From CAZAGD01 sp049699975 (lineage in GTDB: Bacteria > Desulfobacterota > SM23-61): a stretch of DNA of 8,823 nt. Location of the stretch: assembly GCA_049699975.1 (NCBI GenBank), contig JBNAWB010000157.1, forward strand, positions 1 to 8,823, in the 5' to 3' direction. Every line of letters begins with the position of its first letter. The stretch's first letter is position 1. A model generated the notes under the pieces. It made no database searches. It was given only the letters and a program-made list of their open reading frames with translations, and was not told the DNA's origin. A program made the translations under genes and the position numbers. This document shows, piece by piece, positions 1-5,363 of this stretch.

Positions 1-34
1 CTGTCATGGCGAGCCCGAAGGGCGTGGCCATCTC
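1..34. repeat. Dispersed palindromic repeat, copy 1
   Basis: These 34 bases recur without mismatch at 4218-4251 in the same orientation. They fold into an imperfect hairpin: ATGGC (6-10) pairs with GCCAT (27-31), and GCCC (13-16) pairs with GGGC (20-23) around a GAA loop. Both copies lie outside genes. The pattern (TGTCATGGCGAG at one end, GCCATCTC at the other) resembles a family of short dispersed intergenic palindromes that I know from many anaerobic bacterial genomes. The window begins at the first base of the match, so the true left end is not visible. Confidence 0.8.
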
Positions 35-119
35 TTTAATTTCAAGGCGTTACGATATCGCAGAAGAAGAACCAAATTAGATATTTACTTTTTATCTTAA
101 AAATGATAAAAAAAATAAG

Positions 120-196
120 GCGCCTGTAGCTCAACCGGATAGAGCAACAGCCTTCTAAGCTGTGGGCCGGGGGTTCGAGTCCCTCCAGGCGCGCCA
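120..196 (+). tRNA. tRNA-Arg (anticodon TCT)
   Basis: A full cloverleaf is visible. The acceptor stem GCGCCTG (120-126) pairs with CAGGCGC (186-192). The D arm is GCTC/GAGC, and the anticodon stem ACAGC/GCTGT holds the loop CTTCTAA with anticodon TCT at 154-156. The T arm contains TTCGAGT. Discriminator G193 is followed by an encoded CCA (194-196). It should read AGA and, by wobble, AGG codons. It is first of three tightly spaced + strand tRNA genes that are probably co-transcribed. I see no convincing consensus promoter upstream, only AT-rich sequence. Confidence 0.97.
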
Positions 197-221
197 CAGA
201 ACCATCGGCCTGCAAATTTGT

Positions 222-299
222 GGTGAGTGTAGCTCAGCTGGATAGAGCACTGGGTTGTGGCCCCAGCGGTCGTGGGTTCGAATCCCATCACTCACCCCA
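222..299 (+). tRNA. tRNA-His (anticodon GTG)
   Basis: The acceptor stem GTGAGTG (223-229) pairs with CACTCAC (289-295). G222 can serve as the extra G(-1) characteristic of tRNA-His, opposite discriminator C296, and CCA is encoded at 297-299. The anticodon stem CTGGG/CCCAG holds the loop TTGTGGC with anticodon GTG. The T loop is TTCGAAT. It lies 25 bases after the first tRNA and one base before the third, so the transcript must be processed to release it. Confidence 0.97.
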
Positions 300-300
300 A

Positions 301-377
301 GCGCCCGTAGCTCAGTTGGATAGAGCGTCGGACTTCGAATCCGCAGGTCGCCCGTTCGAGTCGGGCCGGGCGCGCCA
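301..377 (+). tRNA. tRNA-Arg (anticodon TCG)
   Basis: The acceptor stem GCGCCCG (301-307) pairs with CGGGCGC (367-373). The anticodon loop CTTCGAA carries anticodon TCG, which reads CGA and probably CGG. The anticodon stem has four good pairs and a mismatch at its outer end. The T stem GCCCG/CGGGC encloses TTCGAGT. Discriminator G374 is followed by an encoded CCA. Only base 300 separates it from tRNA-His. It is distinct in body sequence from the Arg(TCT) gene at 120, so the array is not a simple duplication. Confidence 0.97.
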
Positions 378-537
378 GTACATTAAACATTTGCCAATTA
401 TTTTTCCTTATTTTCCTCCCCATGTGATCACGAGGCGATCATTCCCTTCCTATTCTGAAAAACCTTTCCTCTTTCCAAAACTAAATTGAGTTATAACTCG
501 GCGCGATTAAATATTTACACTTATTTCCCCCACTCTC

Positions 538-563
538 CCCTCTCCCCATGCTTGGGGAGAGGG
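538..563. repeat. Strong GC-rich hairpin, repeat-like
   Basis: CCCTCTCCCC (538-547) is perfectly complementary to GGGGAGAGGG (554-563). A548-T553 extends the stem to 11 pairs around a TGCT loop. The flanks (GGTTAGGT, then GAGGTGAGGG near 587-597) follow the layout of a common dispersed bacterial repeat built from a CCCTCTCCCC / GGGGAGAGGGTTAGG core. There is no T-tract on either side, which argues against an ordinary intrinsic terminator. A related CCCCTCTCCCC string lies after the AOR gene near 7140. Confidence 0.7.
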
Positions 564-666
564 TTAGGTCGGAATCGACTCGTACCGAGGTGAGGGATTA
601 AGAACAGCAGATGTCATTTATTTAATGCTCTCATTAATAATTCAAACCCAGAAATTTTAGAAAAAG

Positions 667-695
667 TTGTCCCCTATTTTAGAAGATGCTAATAT
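667..695 (+). promoter_or_regulatory. Candidate promoter of HD-domain gene
   Basis: TTGTCC (667-672) and TAATAT (690-695) are separated by 17 bases, and TGC just before the second hexamer forms an extended -10. Each hexamer matches the sigma-70 consensus at four of six positions. Transcription would begin near 702, just before the ribosome site GAGGAG at 710-715. The call rests on motif match and position only. Confidence 0.35.
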
Positions 696-719
696 TTAAA
701 AAAATCCCCGAGGAGCAAG

Positions 720-1295
720 ATGATCCCGACGCCTAAACAATGCTTGGCCATCTTAAAAGCCCATCATGTCCCTGAACATATCATCCGTCACAGCCAAATC
801 GTCTACCAAATTGCTTCCCACCTGGGGCGGGAACTTAACCAAAAAGGAGCAGAATTAAATTTGCCCCAAATTGCCGCCGCAGCTCTGCTCCACGATATTG
901 CTAAAATCGGCGAAGATGATCACTCGCGCGCAGGAGCAGAACTTTTAACTCGTTTAGGCTATCCGGAAATAGCCGAGATTGTCCGCCAACATGTAATCTT
1001 GGATCAACAAAAGATAGAGAAGATAGGCGAAGCCGAAGTTGTCCATTACGCCGATAAGCGGGTAAAACATACCACCATAGTCTCTGTGGTTGAAAGATTC
1101 AATGACTTACGAGCAAGATATGGAAAAACTCCAGAAGCTTTGGCCTGGTTAAATCAATTGCAGGAAACGACGGCTGCCATAGAAAAAAGAATTTTTCAGA
1201 AGATAGGCGGAGATCCGCAATCAATCTCCTTGCTCGGACAAAATCTTCCGACCCTTGACGATAATGATTCTGTCTACGGAGAGAATCCACGATAA
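720..1295 (+). CDS. HD-domain (HDIG-type) phosphohydrolase
   Basis: The 191-residue protein carries the metal-binding pattern of the HD superfamily: His24, the His58-Asp59 doublet in LLHDIAK, His68, His91 and Asp112 in YADKRV. Such proteins are metal-dependent phosphohydrolases acting on nucleotides or other phosphoesters; the substrate here is unknown. It is cytosolic, with no signal peptide or membrane segment. The ATG is supported by GAGGAG four bases upstream. In other anaerobes a similar stand-alone or fused HD domain with a YADK/ERF segment accompanies MobA-like nucleotidyltransferases, so a link to the pterin cofactor genes downstream is possible but unproven. The last 22 bases overlap the 3' end of the convergent DUF3108 gene, so the C-terminal tail after about residue 165 is probably not conserved. 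Confidence 0.85.
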   Translation: MIPTPKQCLAILKAHHVPEHIIRHSQIVYQIASHLGRELNQKGAELNLPQIAAAALLHDIAKIGEDDHSRAGAELLTRLGYPEIAEIVRQHVILDQQKIEKIGEAEVVHYADKRVKHTTIVSVVERFNDLRARYGKTPEALAWLNQLQETTAAIEKRIFQKIGGDPQSISLLGQNLPTLDDNDSVYGENPR

Positions 1296-2095
1296 GTGCA
1301 CTTGCCATAGATATTACCCAAAAAGGGGAGATCTTTGACCATACCAGAGATGGGCGTAAGTCTTTTATCGAACCAGATTTCTATCTCCACTTTTTTCTTG
1401 CCCCACATTTCCCGATTAAGAATAATATGGACTAAAAAATCCTTCTTTTCTTTGCTTTTTTCTTCTGCTCGTCTTGCTTCCGTCTCTTCTGCTGTGGCCA
1501 CCCGAATTAAGATTACTTCTTCTCCCTTTTCCGGAATAGTCCGCAAAATGAATTCCTTCCCTTGCTCTACTCGTCCATAAACTCCATGACGGAAATTATA
1601 GAAGGCCGTAACTGGATCATCATAAAGAAAGCCCGCGGGAATTTCTTTTTCCTGTACACTTTTGTTTTCGAGCGTCTCGCGGAAGATAGTTATTTTTCTC
1701 TGGTTATAGTCATAAATCGTTTTTTTAGTTCTAACTCTCCCCCAACTAATAATCTCTTCTTCAAACCTAAGGGGTATTAAACGCCGCCCTTCATTAGTAG
1801 TCGTCATAAAGGATTTATAAATTTCTTGGCGGTGTCCCGTAAGCCAGCCCACAAAACCAAACGTTCGGCCTTCATGCCAGACTTTATATTTTCCCAAACC
1901 AGCTTCTTGAAAACTTGCTATTCCTTGGGCCACGGGGAATAAAAACCAAAAACCGATTTCGTATTTTAATACTTCTCCCCTAAATACTTCTCCGATTTGT
2001 GCTCCTGATTCTTTTCCATCGCCAATAGTACCAGCCGCCAATTCTCCAAGAAAAAATAAGCTAAAAATGAATAAGTATTTATACCGGATATTCAT
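1274..2095 (-). CDS. DUF3108-like exported protein
   Basis: The 273-residue product starts with a basic, then hydrophobic segment (residues 1-22, ending near LAAG) that reads as a signal peptide without a lipobox cysteine, so it is probably periplasmic or outer-membrane associated. FRGEVLKYEIGF (38-49) followed by a Gly/Ala stretch, and YDDPVTAFYNFR (158-169), match the pattern I associate with DUF3108, a beta-rich family of unknown function. A charged segment (about 203-219, Glu/Lys/Arg-rich) looks like a loop insertion. Its ATG overlaps the stop of the upstream lipoprotein gene as ATGA (2095-2092), and there is no clear Shine-Dalgarno site, so translation is probably coupled. The 3' end overlaps the convergent HD gene by 22 bases. 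Family assignment is by eye. Confidence 0.75.
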   Translation of the reverse strand: MNIRYKYLFIFSLFFLGELAAGTIGDGKESGAQIGEVFRGEVLKYEIGFWFLFPVAQGIASFQEAGLGKYKVWHEGRTFGFVGWLTGHRQEIYKSFMTTTNEGRRLIPLRFEEEIISWGRVRTKKTIYDYNQRKITIFRETLENKSVQEKEIPAGFLYDDPVTAFYNFRHGVYGRVEQGKEFILRTIPEKGEEVILIRVATAEETEARRAEEKSKEKKDFLVHIILNREMWGKKKVEIEIWFDKRLTPISGMVKDLPFLGNIYGKCTYRGFSP

Positions 2096-2841
2096 TTTAT
2101 ATCTGCTGATAAAGGAAAAGTGCCCACTACTTCACGACATATTTCATCCATGGCCCTCATCATATTGATTGGCCGTAAAGCAAAACCAACTTGAAATAAG
2201 CCTACGAAAAGCCCCAATGGATCTAATACAACCCGTACCGTATGGTCACGCCTGGCGTCTTTTACGCGCCAAAGAATTTCGCCACTTTCGGCTTCCACCA
2301 TTTGCATGGATAATCCCACGGCCAACTGGGCATAAAGAAAACCATAGTAATAGTCAAAATGAGTAACTTGCCCAAATATCAACGCATCTGCTCCTAAAAT
2401 GTTCCCCAAATGATGGGGCGGGGTAGCCCGGATTTTCTCCCAAGAATCCAGTCCTTCTTTTTTAAGCAAATTGTCCACCTGCGCTAATCTGAGCAGATCA
2501 AATTCTAATTGGGCAAATTGCCCTAAAAAAGCGCGCCGCATTTTCTCGGCCATGGACGAATTTGGGAGAGCTTTTTCTTTTCCCGCTAAAAGATTGTATA
2601 AGAAGCGGCTTCCTTCGATCCTTCCTTCACCAACTAAACTCTGGAAGGGAAGGATAGCAATTTTCTTGGGTATTTTTTCGCGTAACTTGGGAGAGACATA
2701 AATCTTCCCCTTGGGGTCAAGCTCATAAATCCGATCTAAGGCAGTCTTGGTTTTAACCGGCTGGCAACCCAATGAAGAAAGCAAAAATCCAGCGATAAAA
2801 ATGGATAAAAATTGCCTTAATAAAATTTGCTTCTTGGCCAT
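2092..2841 (-). CDS. GNA1162/DUF799-like putative lipoprotein
   Basis: The 249-residue protein begins with KK and a hydrophobic helix ending in LSSLGC, giving a probable lipidated Cys26; the lipobox is slightly off consensus because Leu sits at -2. The body has the features of the GNA1162/DUF799 and CsgG-like lipoprotein fold: KKIAILPFQSL (about 59-69), LGADALIFGQVTHFDYYYGF (about 148-167), then a segment ending EAESGEILWRVKDAR. Members are outer-membrane-associated lipoproteins of poorly defined role. A glycine/hydrophobic stretch near residues 210-225 (LGLFVGLFQVGFAL) could be an amphipathic or membrane-contacting helix. It is the first gene of a two-gene minus-strand operon with the DUF3108 gene. 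The ribosome site is weak (AGG shortly before ATG). Confidence 0.75.
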   Translation of the reverse strand: MAKKQILLRQFLSIFIAGFLLSSLGCQPVKTKTALDRIYELDPKGKIYVSPKLREKIPKKIAILPFQSLVGEGRIEGSRFLYNLLAGKEKALPNSSMAEKMRRAFLGQFAQLEFDLLRLAQVDNLLKKEGLDSWEKIRATPPHHLGNILGADALIFGQVTHFDYYYGFLYAQLAVGLSMQMVEAESGEILWRVKDARRDHTVRVVLDPLGLFVGLFQVGFALRPINMMRAMDEICREVVGTFPLSADIK

Positions 2842-2884
2842 TGCCTATCAAAAATAATGGTAATGGATTTTTCTGAAATTTTTT

Positions 2885-2911
2885 ATTATCATAGGAAAGT
2901 TTTTAAGTCAA
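2885..2911 (-). promoter_or_regulatory. Candidate minus-strand promoter for the lipoprotein operon
   Basis: Read on the minus strand, TTGACT (+ strand AGTCAA, 2906-2911) and GATAAT (+ strand ATTATC, 2885-2890) match the sigma-70 hexamers at five of six positions each. The spacer is 15 bases, shorter than ideal. The start site would lie about 35-40 bases before the lipoprotein ATG. The same bases carry a weaker divergent + strand candidate, with TATCAT at 2887-2892, for the FAD oxidoreductase. Confidence 0.4.
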
Positions 2912-2930
2912 AGGGAGAGAAAATTTGTTT

Positions 2931-4136
2931 ATGCCGAATTACTTAATCATCGGTAATGGAGTGGCGGGAAACTCAGCTGCCGAAAGCATTCGGCGTCTTG
3001 ATACTCAAGGGAATATATTAATATTCTCCAAAGAGAAGCATTTCTTCTATTACACCCCTGCCTTTCCAGAATACCTGGAGGGGCAAAAACAAATAAAAGA
3101 TATTATTATCCATGATGAAAAATGGTACGCGAAACATAAAATTGATTTACATTTAGATGAGGAAATTGGGGAAATTGATCTGTCTAAAAAAACCGCTCTC
3201 TCAACAAAGGGCATGAGCTATGTTTACGCCAAGCTTCTTCTCGCTTGCGGGAGCAATAGCTTTCTTCCTCCTATTCCCGGGGTATCAACTGCTGGCGTAT
3301 TCACTTTGCGTCGCCTCGATGATGCTGAAAGGATTCGCCAGGCTGCTAAAGAAGCCCGGCAAGCGGTAATTATCGGGGGTGGGCTTTTGGGTTTAGAGGC
3401 CGGGAATGCTCTAAGGAAAATGGGGCTAAAAGTTGCGGTCGTAGAATTCTTTCCGCGTTTACTTCCACGGCAATTGGATATAACAGGCGCCCAGATCCTT
3501 TATGAAAAAATGGCCCAAATGGGGTTTCAGTTTTACCTGGGAGCTAAAACGCAAGCCATTGAAAATTCTACTTCAGGCCTTTGGGTTATTCTGGAAAGGG
3601 GAGAAAAAATCCCTACCCAATTGGTCCTCATTTCCGCAGGAGTGCGCCCAGAAGTTTCTTTGGGGAAGAAATTAAATTTAGCCATTAACAAAGGAATAAT
3701 CGTGGATGAAAGACTAAAAACAAGTTGGCCTGATGTTTATGCTGCTGGGGATATAGCTGAATATAATGGACAAGTATACGGGATTTGGCCCGCGGCCATG
3801 GAGCAAGGTAAAATCGCCGGTCTCAATATGGTCGGTGAGAGCGCAATATATCAAGGTACTGTTCCGGCTAACACCCTTAAGGTTGCTGGAATTGATTTGC
3901 TAAGCGCCGGAGATATTGATCCTGAGGAAAAAATGGAGGCCATAATATATAAAGATGAACAGGCCAAAATTTATCGCAGATTAGTTATTCAGGATAATAT
4001 TCTTATTGGTGCCATTTTGTTGGGAGATATCAGAGGAGCAAAAGAGATTCAAAAAGCTATTGCGTTAAAGCGCGATGTTTCCCTTTTTAAAGATAAACTT
4101 AAAGATTTAAATTTTAACTTCGCTGCCCTCGTATAA
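2931..4136 (+). CDS. FAD-dependent NAD(P)H oxidoreductase (pyridine nucleotide-disulfide oxidoreductase superfamily)
   Basis: The 401-residue protein has the two-dinucleotide-fold layout of the NirB / rubredoxin-reductase class: FAD-binding GNGVAG at 8-13, NAD(P)H-binding GGGLLG at 149-154 with Glu172 ending the second beta strand (which suggests NADH over NADPH), and the FAD-contact AAGD near 272-274. There is no CXXC redox disulfide, so it is not a thioredoxin-reductase type. The C-terminal part (GIDLLSAGDI, then IYRRLV and GAILLGDI) fits the small domain of this class. It probably moves electrons between NAD(P)H and an Fe-S or flavin partner. Start: GGGAG at 2913-2917 is 7 bases before an in-frame TTG at 2925 (adding MF) but 13 before this ATG. 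I chose ATG because homologues typically start just before the first beta strand; TTG is a real alternative. Confidence 0.88.
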   Translation: MPNYLIIGNGVAGNSAAESIRRLDTQGNILIFSKEKHFFYYTPAFPEYLEGQKQIKDIIIHDEKWYAKHKIDLHLDEEIGEIDLSKKTALSTKGMSYVYAKLLLACGSNSFLPPIPGVSTAGVFTLRRLDDAERIRQAAKEARQAVIIGGGLLGLEAGNALRKMGLKVAVVEFFPRLLPRQLDITGAQILYEKMAQMGFQFYLGAKTQAIENSTSGLWVILERGEKIPTQLVLISAGVRPEVSLGKKLNLAINKGIIVDERLKTSWPDVYAAGDIAEYNGQVYGIWPAAMEQGKIAGLNMVGESAIYQGTVPANTLKVAGIDLLSAGDIDPEEKMEAIIYKDEQAKIYRRLVIQDNILIGAILLGDIRGAKEIQKAIALKRDVSLFKDKLKDLNFNFAALV

Positions 4137-4217
4137 ATTTTTATGGATCTTCTCCAATTTAGTTGTCGTATATTGTTAATGAGAGCATCAAATGTTTTAC
4201 TCTTTTTCATAGAAAAG

Positions 4218-4251
4218 CTGTCATGGCGAGCCCGAAGGGCGTGGCCATCTC
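4218..4251. repeat. Dispersed palindromic repeat, copy 2
   Basis: It is identical over 34 bases to the element at 1-34 and forms the same ATGGC/GCCAT and GCCC/GGGC stem. Identity ends sharply: copy 1 continues TTTAATT, copy 2 continues GCTTTGAG. It lies about 80 bases after the FAD oxidoreductase stop, where its hairpin could shape the 3' end of that transcript, although no T-tract follows. Confidence 0.8.
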
Positions 4252-4482
4252 GCTTTGAGATTGCGTCATCACTTAGTTCTTGACCCTGCCCTATGGGTTA
4301 TAGTGTAAAATATAATTTGTTCCCATTGGCAATAATTGGTCTCTGTATTACATACTTGTAAGCTCTTTAAATTTTGTTAAGCAGCTCCTAATCTCCTTTG
4401 GCAAGATTAAGAAAGTATATGCTAGATTAATTTATTATACGCCCTGGATGGCAGTCCCTGGGTGATTAAGGATAAAACGTAG

Positions 4483-4503
4483 GGCAAGCCTTTAGGGCTT
4501 GCC
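4483..4503. repeat. 8-pair hairpin, repeat-like
   Basis: GGCAAGCC (4483-4490) pairs perfectly with GGCTTGCC (4496-4503) around a five-base TTTAG loop. Surrounding bases (ACGTAG before, GAAAATGCGG after) look like part of a larger dispersed element and not a terminator, since no T-run follows. Confidence 0.6.
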
Positions 4504-4541
4504 GAAAATGCGGCCAGGGATGAACCCTTGCCTTAAAATTT

Positions 4542-4580
4542 CCACTCTCCACTTGACAAGGGGGGATAGTGGGATTAAAT
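4542..4580 (+). promoter_or_regulatory. Candidate promoter within a palindrome, upstream of the flavoprotein gene
   Basis: TTGACA (4553-4558) is a perfect -35 hexamer, followed after 16 bases by TTAAAT (4575-4580), which matches -10 at four of six. Transcription from about 4587 would leave a leader of about 60 bases containing the GCGGC/GCCGC hairpin and the ribosome site. The -35 sits in the loop of an imperfect palindrome: CCACT (4542-4546) pairs with AGTGG (4568-4572), with further partial pairing inside. The segment may therefore be a repeat that happens to supply a promoter, or only a repeat. Confidence 0.45.
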
Positions 4581-4589
4581 AGTTTGGTT

Positions 4590-4602
4590 GCGGCTCTGCC
4601 GC
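4590..4602. repeat. Short GC-rich hairpin in flavoprotein leader
   Basis: GCGGC (4590-4594) pairs with GCCGC (4598-4602) around a TCT loop. It lies between the candidate promoter and the AAGGAGG ribosome site at 4634-4640. The following bases are not a T-tract. Confidence 0.45.
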
Positions 4603-4648
4603 GCTTTGCAGCAAGAATTAATTCGTTAAAGAGAAGGAGGATTATTCT

Positions 4649-5221
4649 ATGAAAGTAGTGGCGTTTAATGGAAGCCCGCGCCCGGAAGGCAACACCTACC
4701 TTTTGCTTAATATGGTCTTAGAGGAAATAAAAAAAGAGGGTATAGAAACCGAATTAATCAATTTGGCATCAAAGCAAATTCGGGGTTGTGTAGCCTGTTA
4801 TAAATGCTTCCAAAATAAAGATTTTAAATGTGCGGTGCATACTGATGCTTTAAACGAATGCTTAAGCAAAATGCGAGAAGCTGATGGCATCCTGATTGGT
4901 TCACCTACTTATTTCTCTGATGTAACGGCCAAAGTTAAAGCCTTAATCGAAAGAAGCGGCCTCGTAGCTCGGGCCAATGATTACATGCTTAAACGCAAAG
5001 TAGGCGCCGGCGTAATTGCTGTTCGCCGCGCCGGCTCTATTCCGGCTTTCAATTCCATCAATCTCTGGTTACTTTATAATCAAATGATCATTCCTGGGTC
5101 AAGTTACTGGAACATAGCCATAGGCAGAAATCCCGGAGAAGTAAAGCATGATAATGAAGGGATGCAGACCATGAAAACCTTAGGCCAAAACCTGGCCTGG
5201 CTACTCAAAAAGATACGTTGA
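4649..5221 (+). CDS. Iron-sulfur flavoprotein of the NADPH-dependent FMN reductase / flavodoxin-like family
   Basis: The 190-residue protein has a flavodoxin fold. The phosphate-binding loop GSPRPEGNT (8-16) is typical of the FMN reductase/Isf family, and GSPTYFSDVTAKVKALIER forms the second flavin-contact segment. Between them Cys47, Cys50, Cys53 and Cys61 make a CX2CX2CX7C motif, matching the compact cluster motif of archaeal and bacterial iron-sulfur flavoproteins, so one [4Fe-4S] cluster plus FMN is expected. Such proteins transfer electrons, classically accepting them from ferredoxin. It is cytosolic. The start is well supported: AAGGAGG eight bases before ATG. It lies 142 bases before the AOR gene on the same strand, which suggests an electron-transfer role tied to the AOR. 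That partnership is inferred from position. Confidence 0.88.
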   Translation: MKVVAFNGSPRPEGNTYLLLNMVLEEIKKEGIETELINLASKQIRGCVACYKCFQNKDFKCAVHTDALNECLSKMREADGILIGSPTYFSDVTAKVKALIERSGLVARANDYMLKRKVGAGVIAVRRAGSIPAFNSINLWLLYNQMIIPGSSYWNIAIGRNPGEVKHDNEGMQTMKTLGQNLAWLLKKIR

Positions 5222-5317
5222 CACTCTTAAGACAATAAATTAAAATCGGATTTGCTGGGACAAGGATTAAGAAAATGGCAGATTTTTAGATAAGGTGGTT
5301 GAGCATTAATTTAAATT

Positions 5318-5331
5318 CAGGGGCTACCCTG
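5318..5331 (+). other. Small hairpin in AOR leader
   Basis: CAGGG (5318-5322) pairs with CCCTG (5327-5331) around GCTA, about 18 bases before the AOR ribosome site. It may simply be chance; no promoter of good quality is visible in 5222-5363, so the AOR is probably read from the flavoprotein transcript. Confidence 0.3.
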
Positions 5332-5363
5332 GAAAATCAGCAAGGAGAAAGGAGGGCGTAATT

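Larger units (their letters stand above)
378..719. other. Non-coding gap between tRNAs and HD gene
   Basis: I see no credible gene here; an open frame entering from the tRNA array is an artefact. The stretch holds a short inverted repeat TGATC/GATCA (424-440 region), a perfect 12-base palindrome GAGTTATAACTC at 488-499, the strong hairpin at 538-563, and a candidate promoter at 667-695. None of the palindromes has a T-tract of the kind expected for an intrinsic terminator of the tRNA transcript. Confidence 0.6.
4137..4648. other. Repeat-rich non-coding gap
   Basis: I find no gene in these 512 bases. The stretch holds the second copy of the dispersed palindrome (4218-4251), an 8-pair hairpin (4483-4503), a long imperfect palindrome with promoter-like hexamers (4542-4580), a short GCGGC/GCCGC hairpin (4590-4602), and an AT-rich part without clear structure (4262-4440). 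A long-range match CCCTGG (4442-4447) / CCAGGG (4514-4519) could enclose the 4483 hairpin. It reads as several repeat elements accumulated next to each other. Confidence 0.65.

Noticed and set aside
120..377. tRNA array as an integration site for a mobile element
   Set aside because: No integrase, no duplicated tRNA 3' end and no attachment-like repeat is visible in the window.
220..489. Open frame of 89 codons on the + strand, and a shorter one on the - strand over 97-291
   Set aside because: They run through two or three tRNA genes and have no ribosome site or recognisable protein; the repeated AQLDRA-type peptide is tRNA sequence read as protein.
625..637. 13-base inverted match ATGCTCTCATTAA to 4176-4188
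   Set aside because: About one such match is expected by chance in a window this size, and the flanks do not match.
4311..4316. Perfect TATAAT in the repeat-rich gap
   Set aside because: No acceptable -35 hexamer lies 16-18 bases upstream (the nearby TTGACC is too far), and no gene starts close by.
4441..4530. Possible molybdenum/tungsten cofactor riboswitch
   Set aside because: CCTGGGT and CCAGGG strings with an enclosed hairpin recall the Moco RNA superficially, but I cannot align the conserved core. A covariance search with the Rfam Moco model (RF01055) would decide it; a significant hit would revive the idea.
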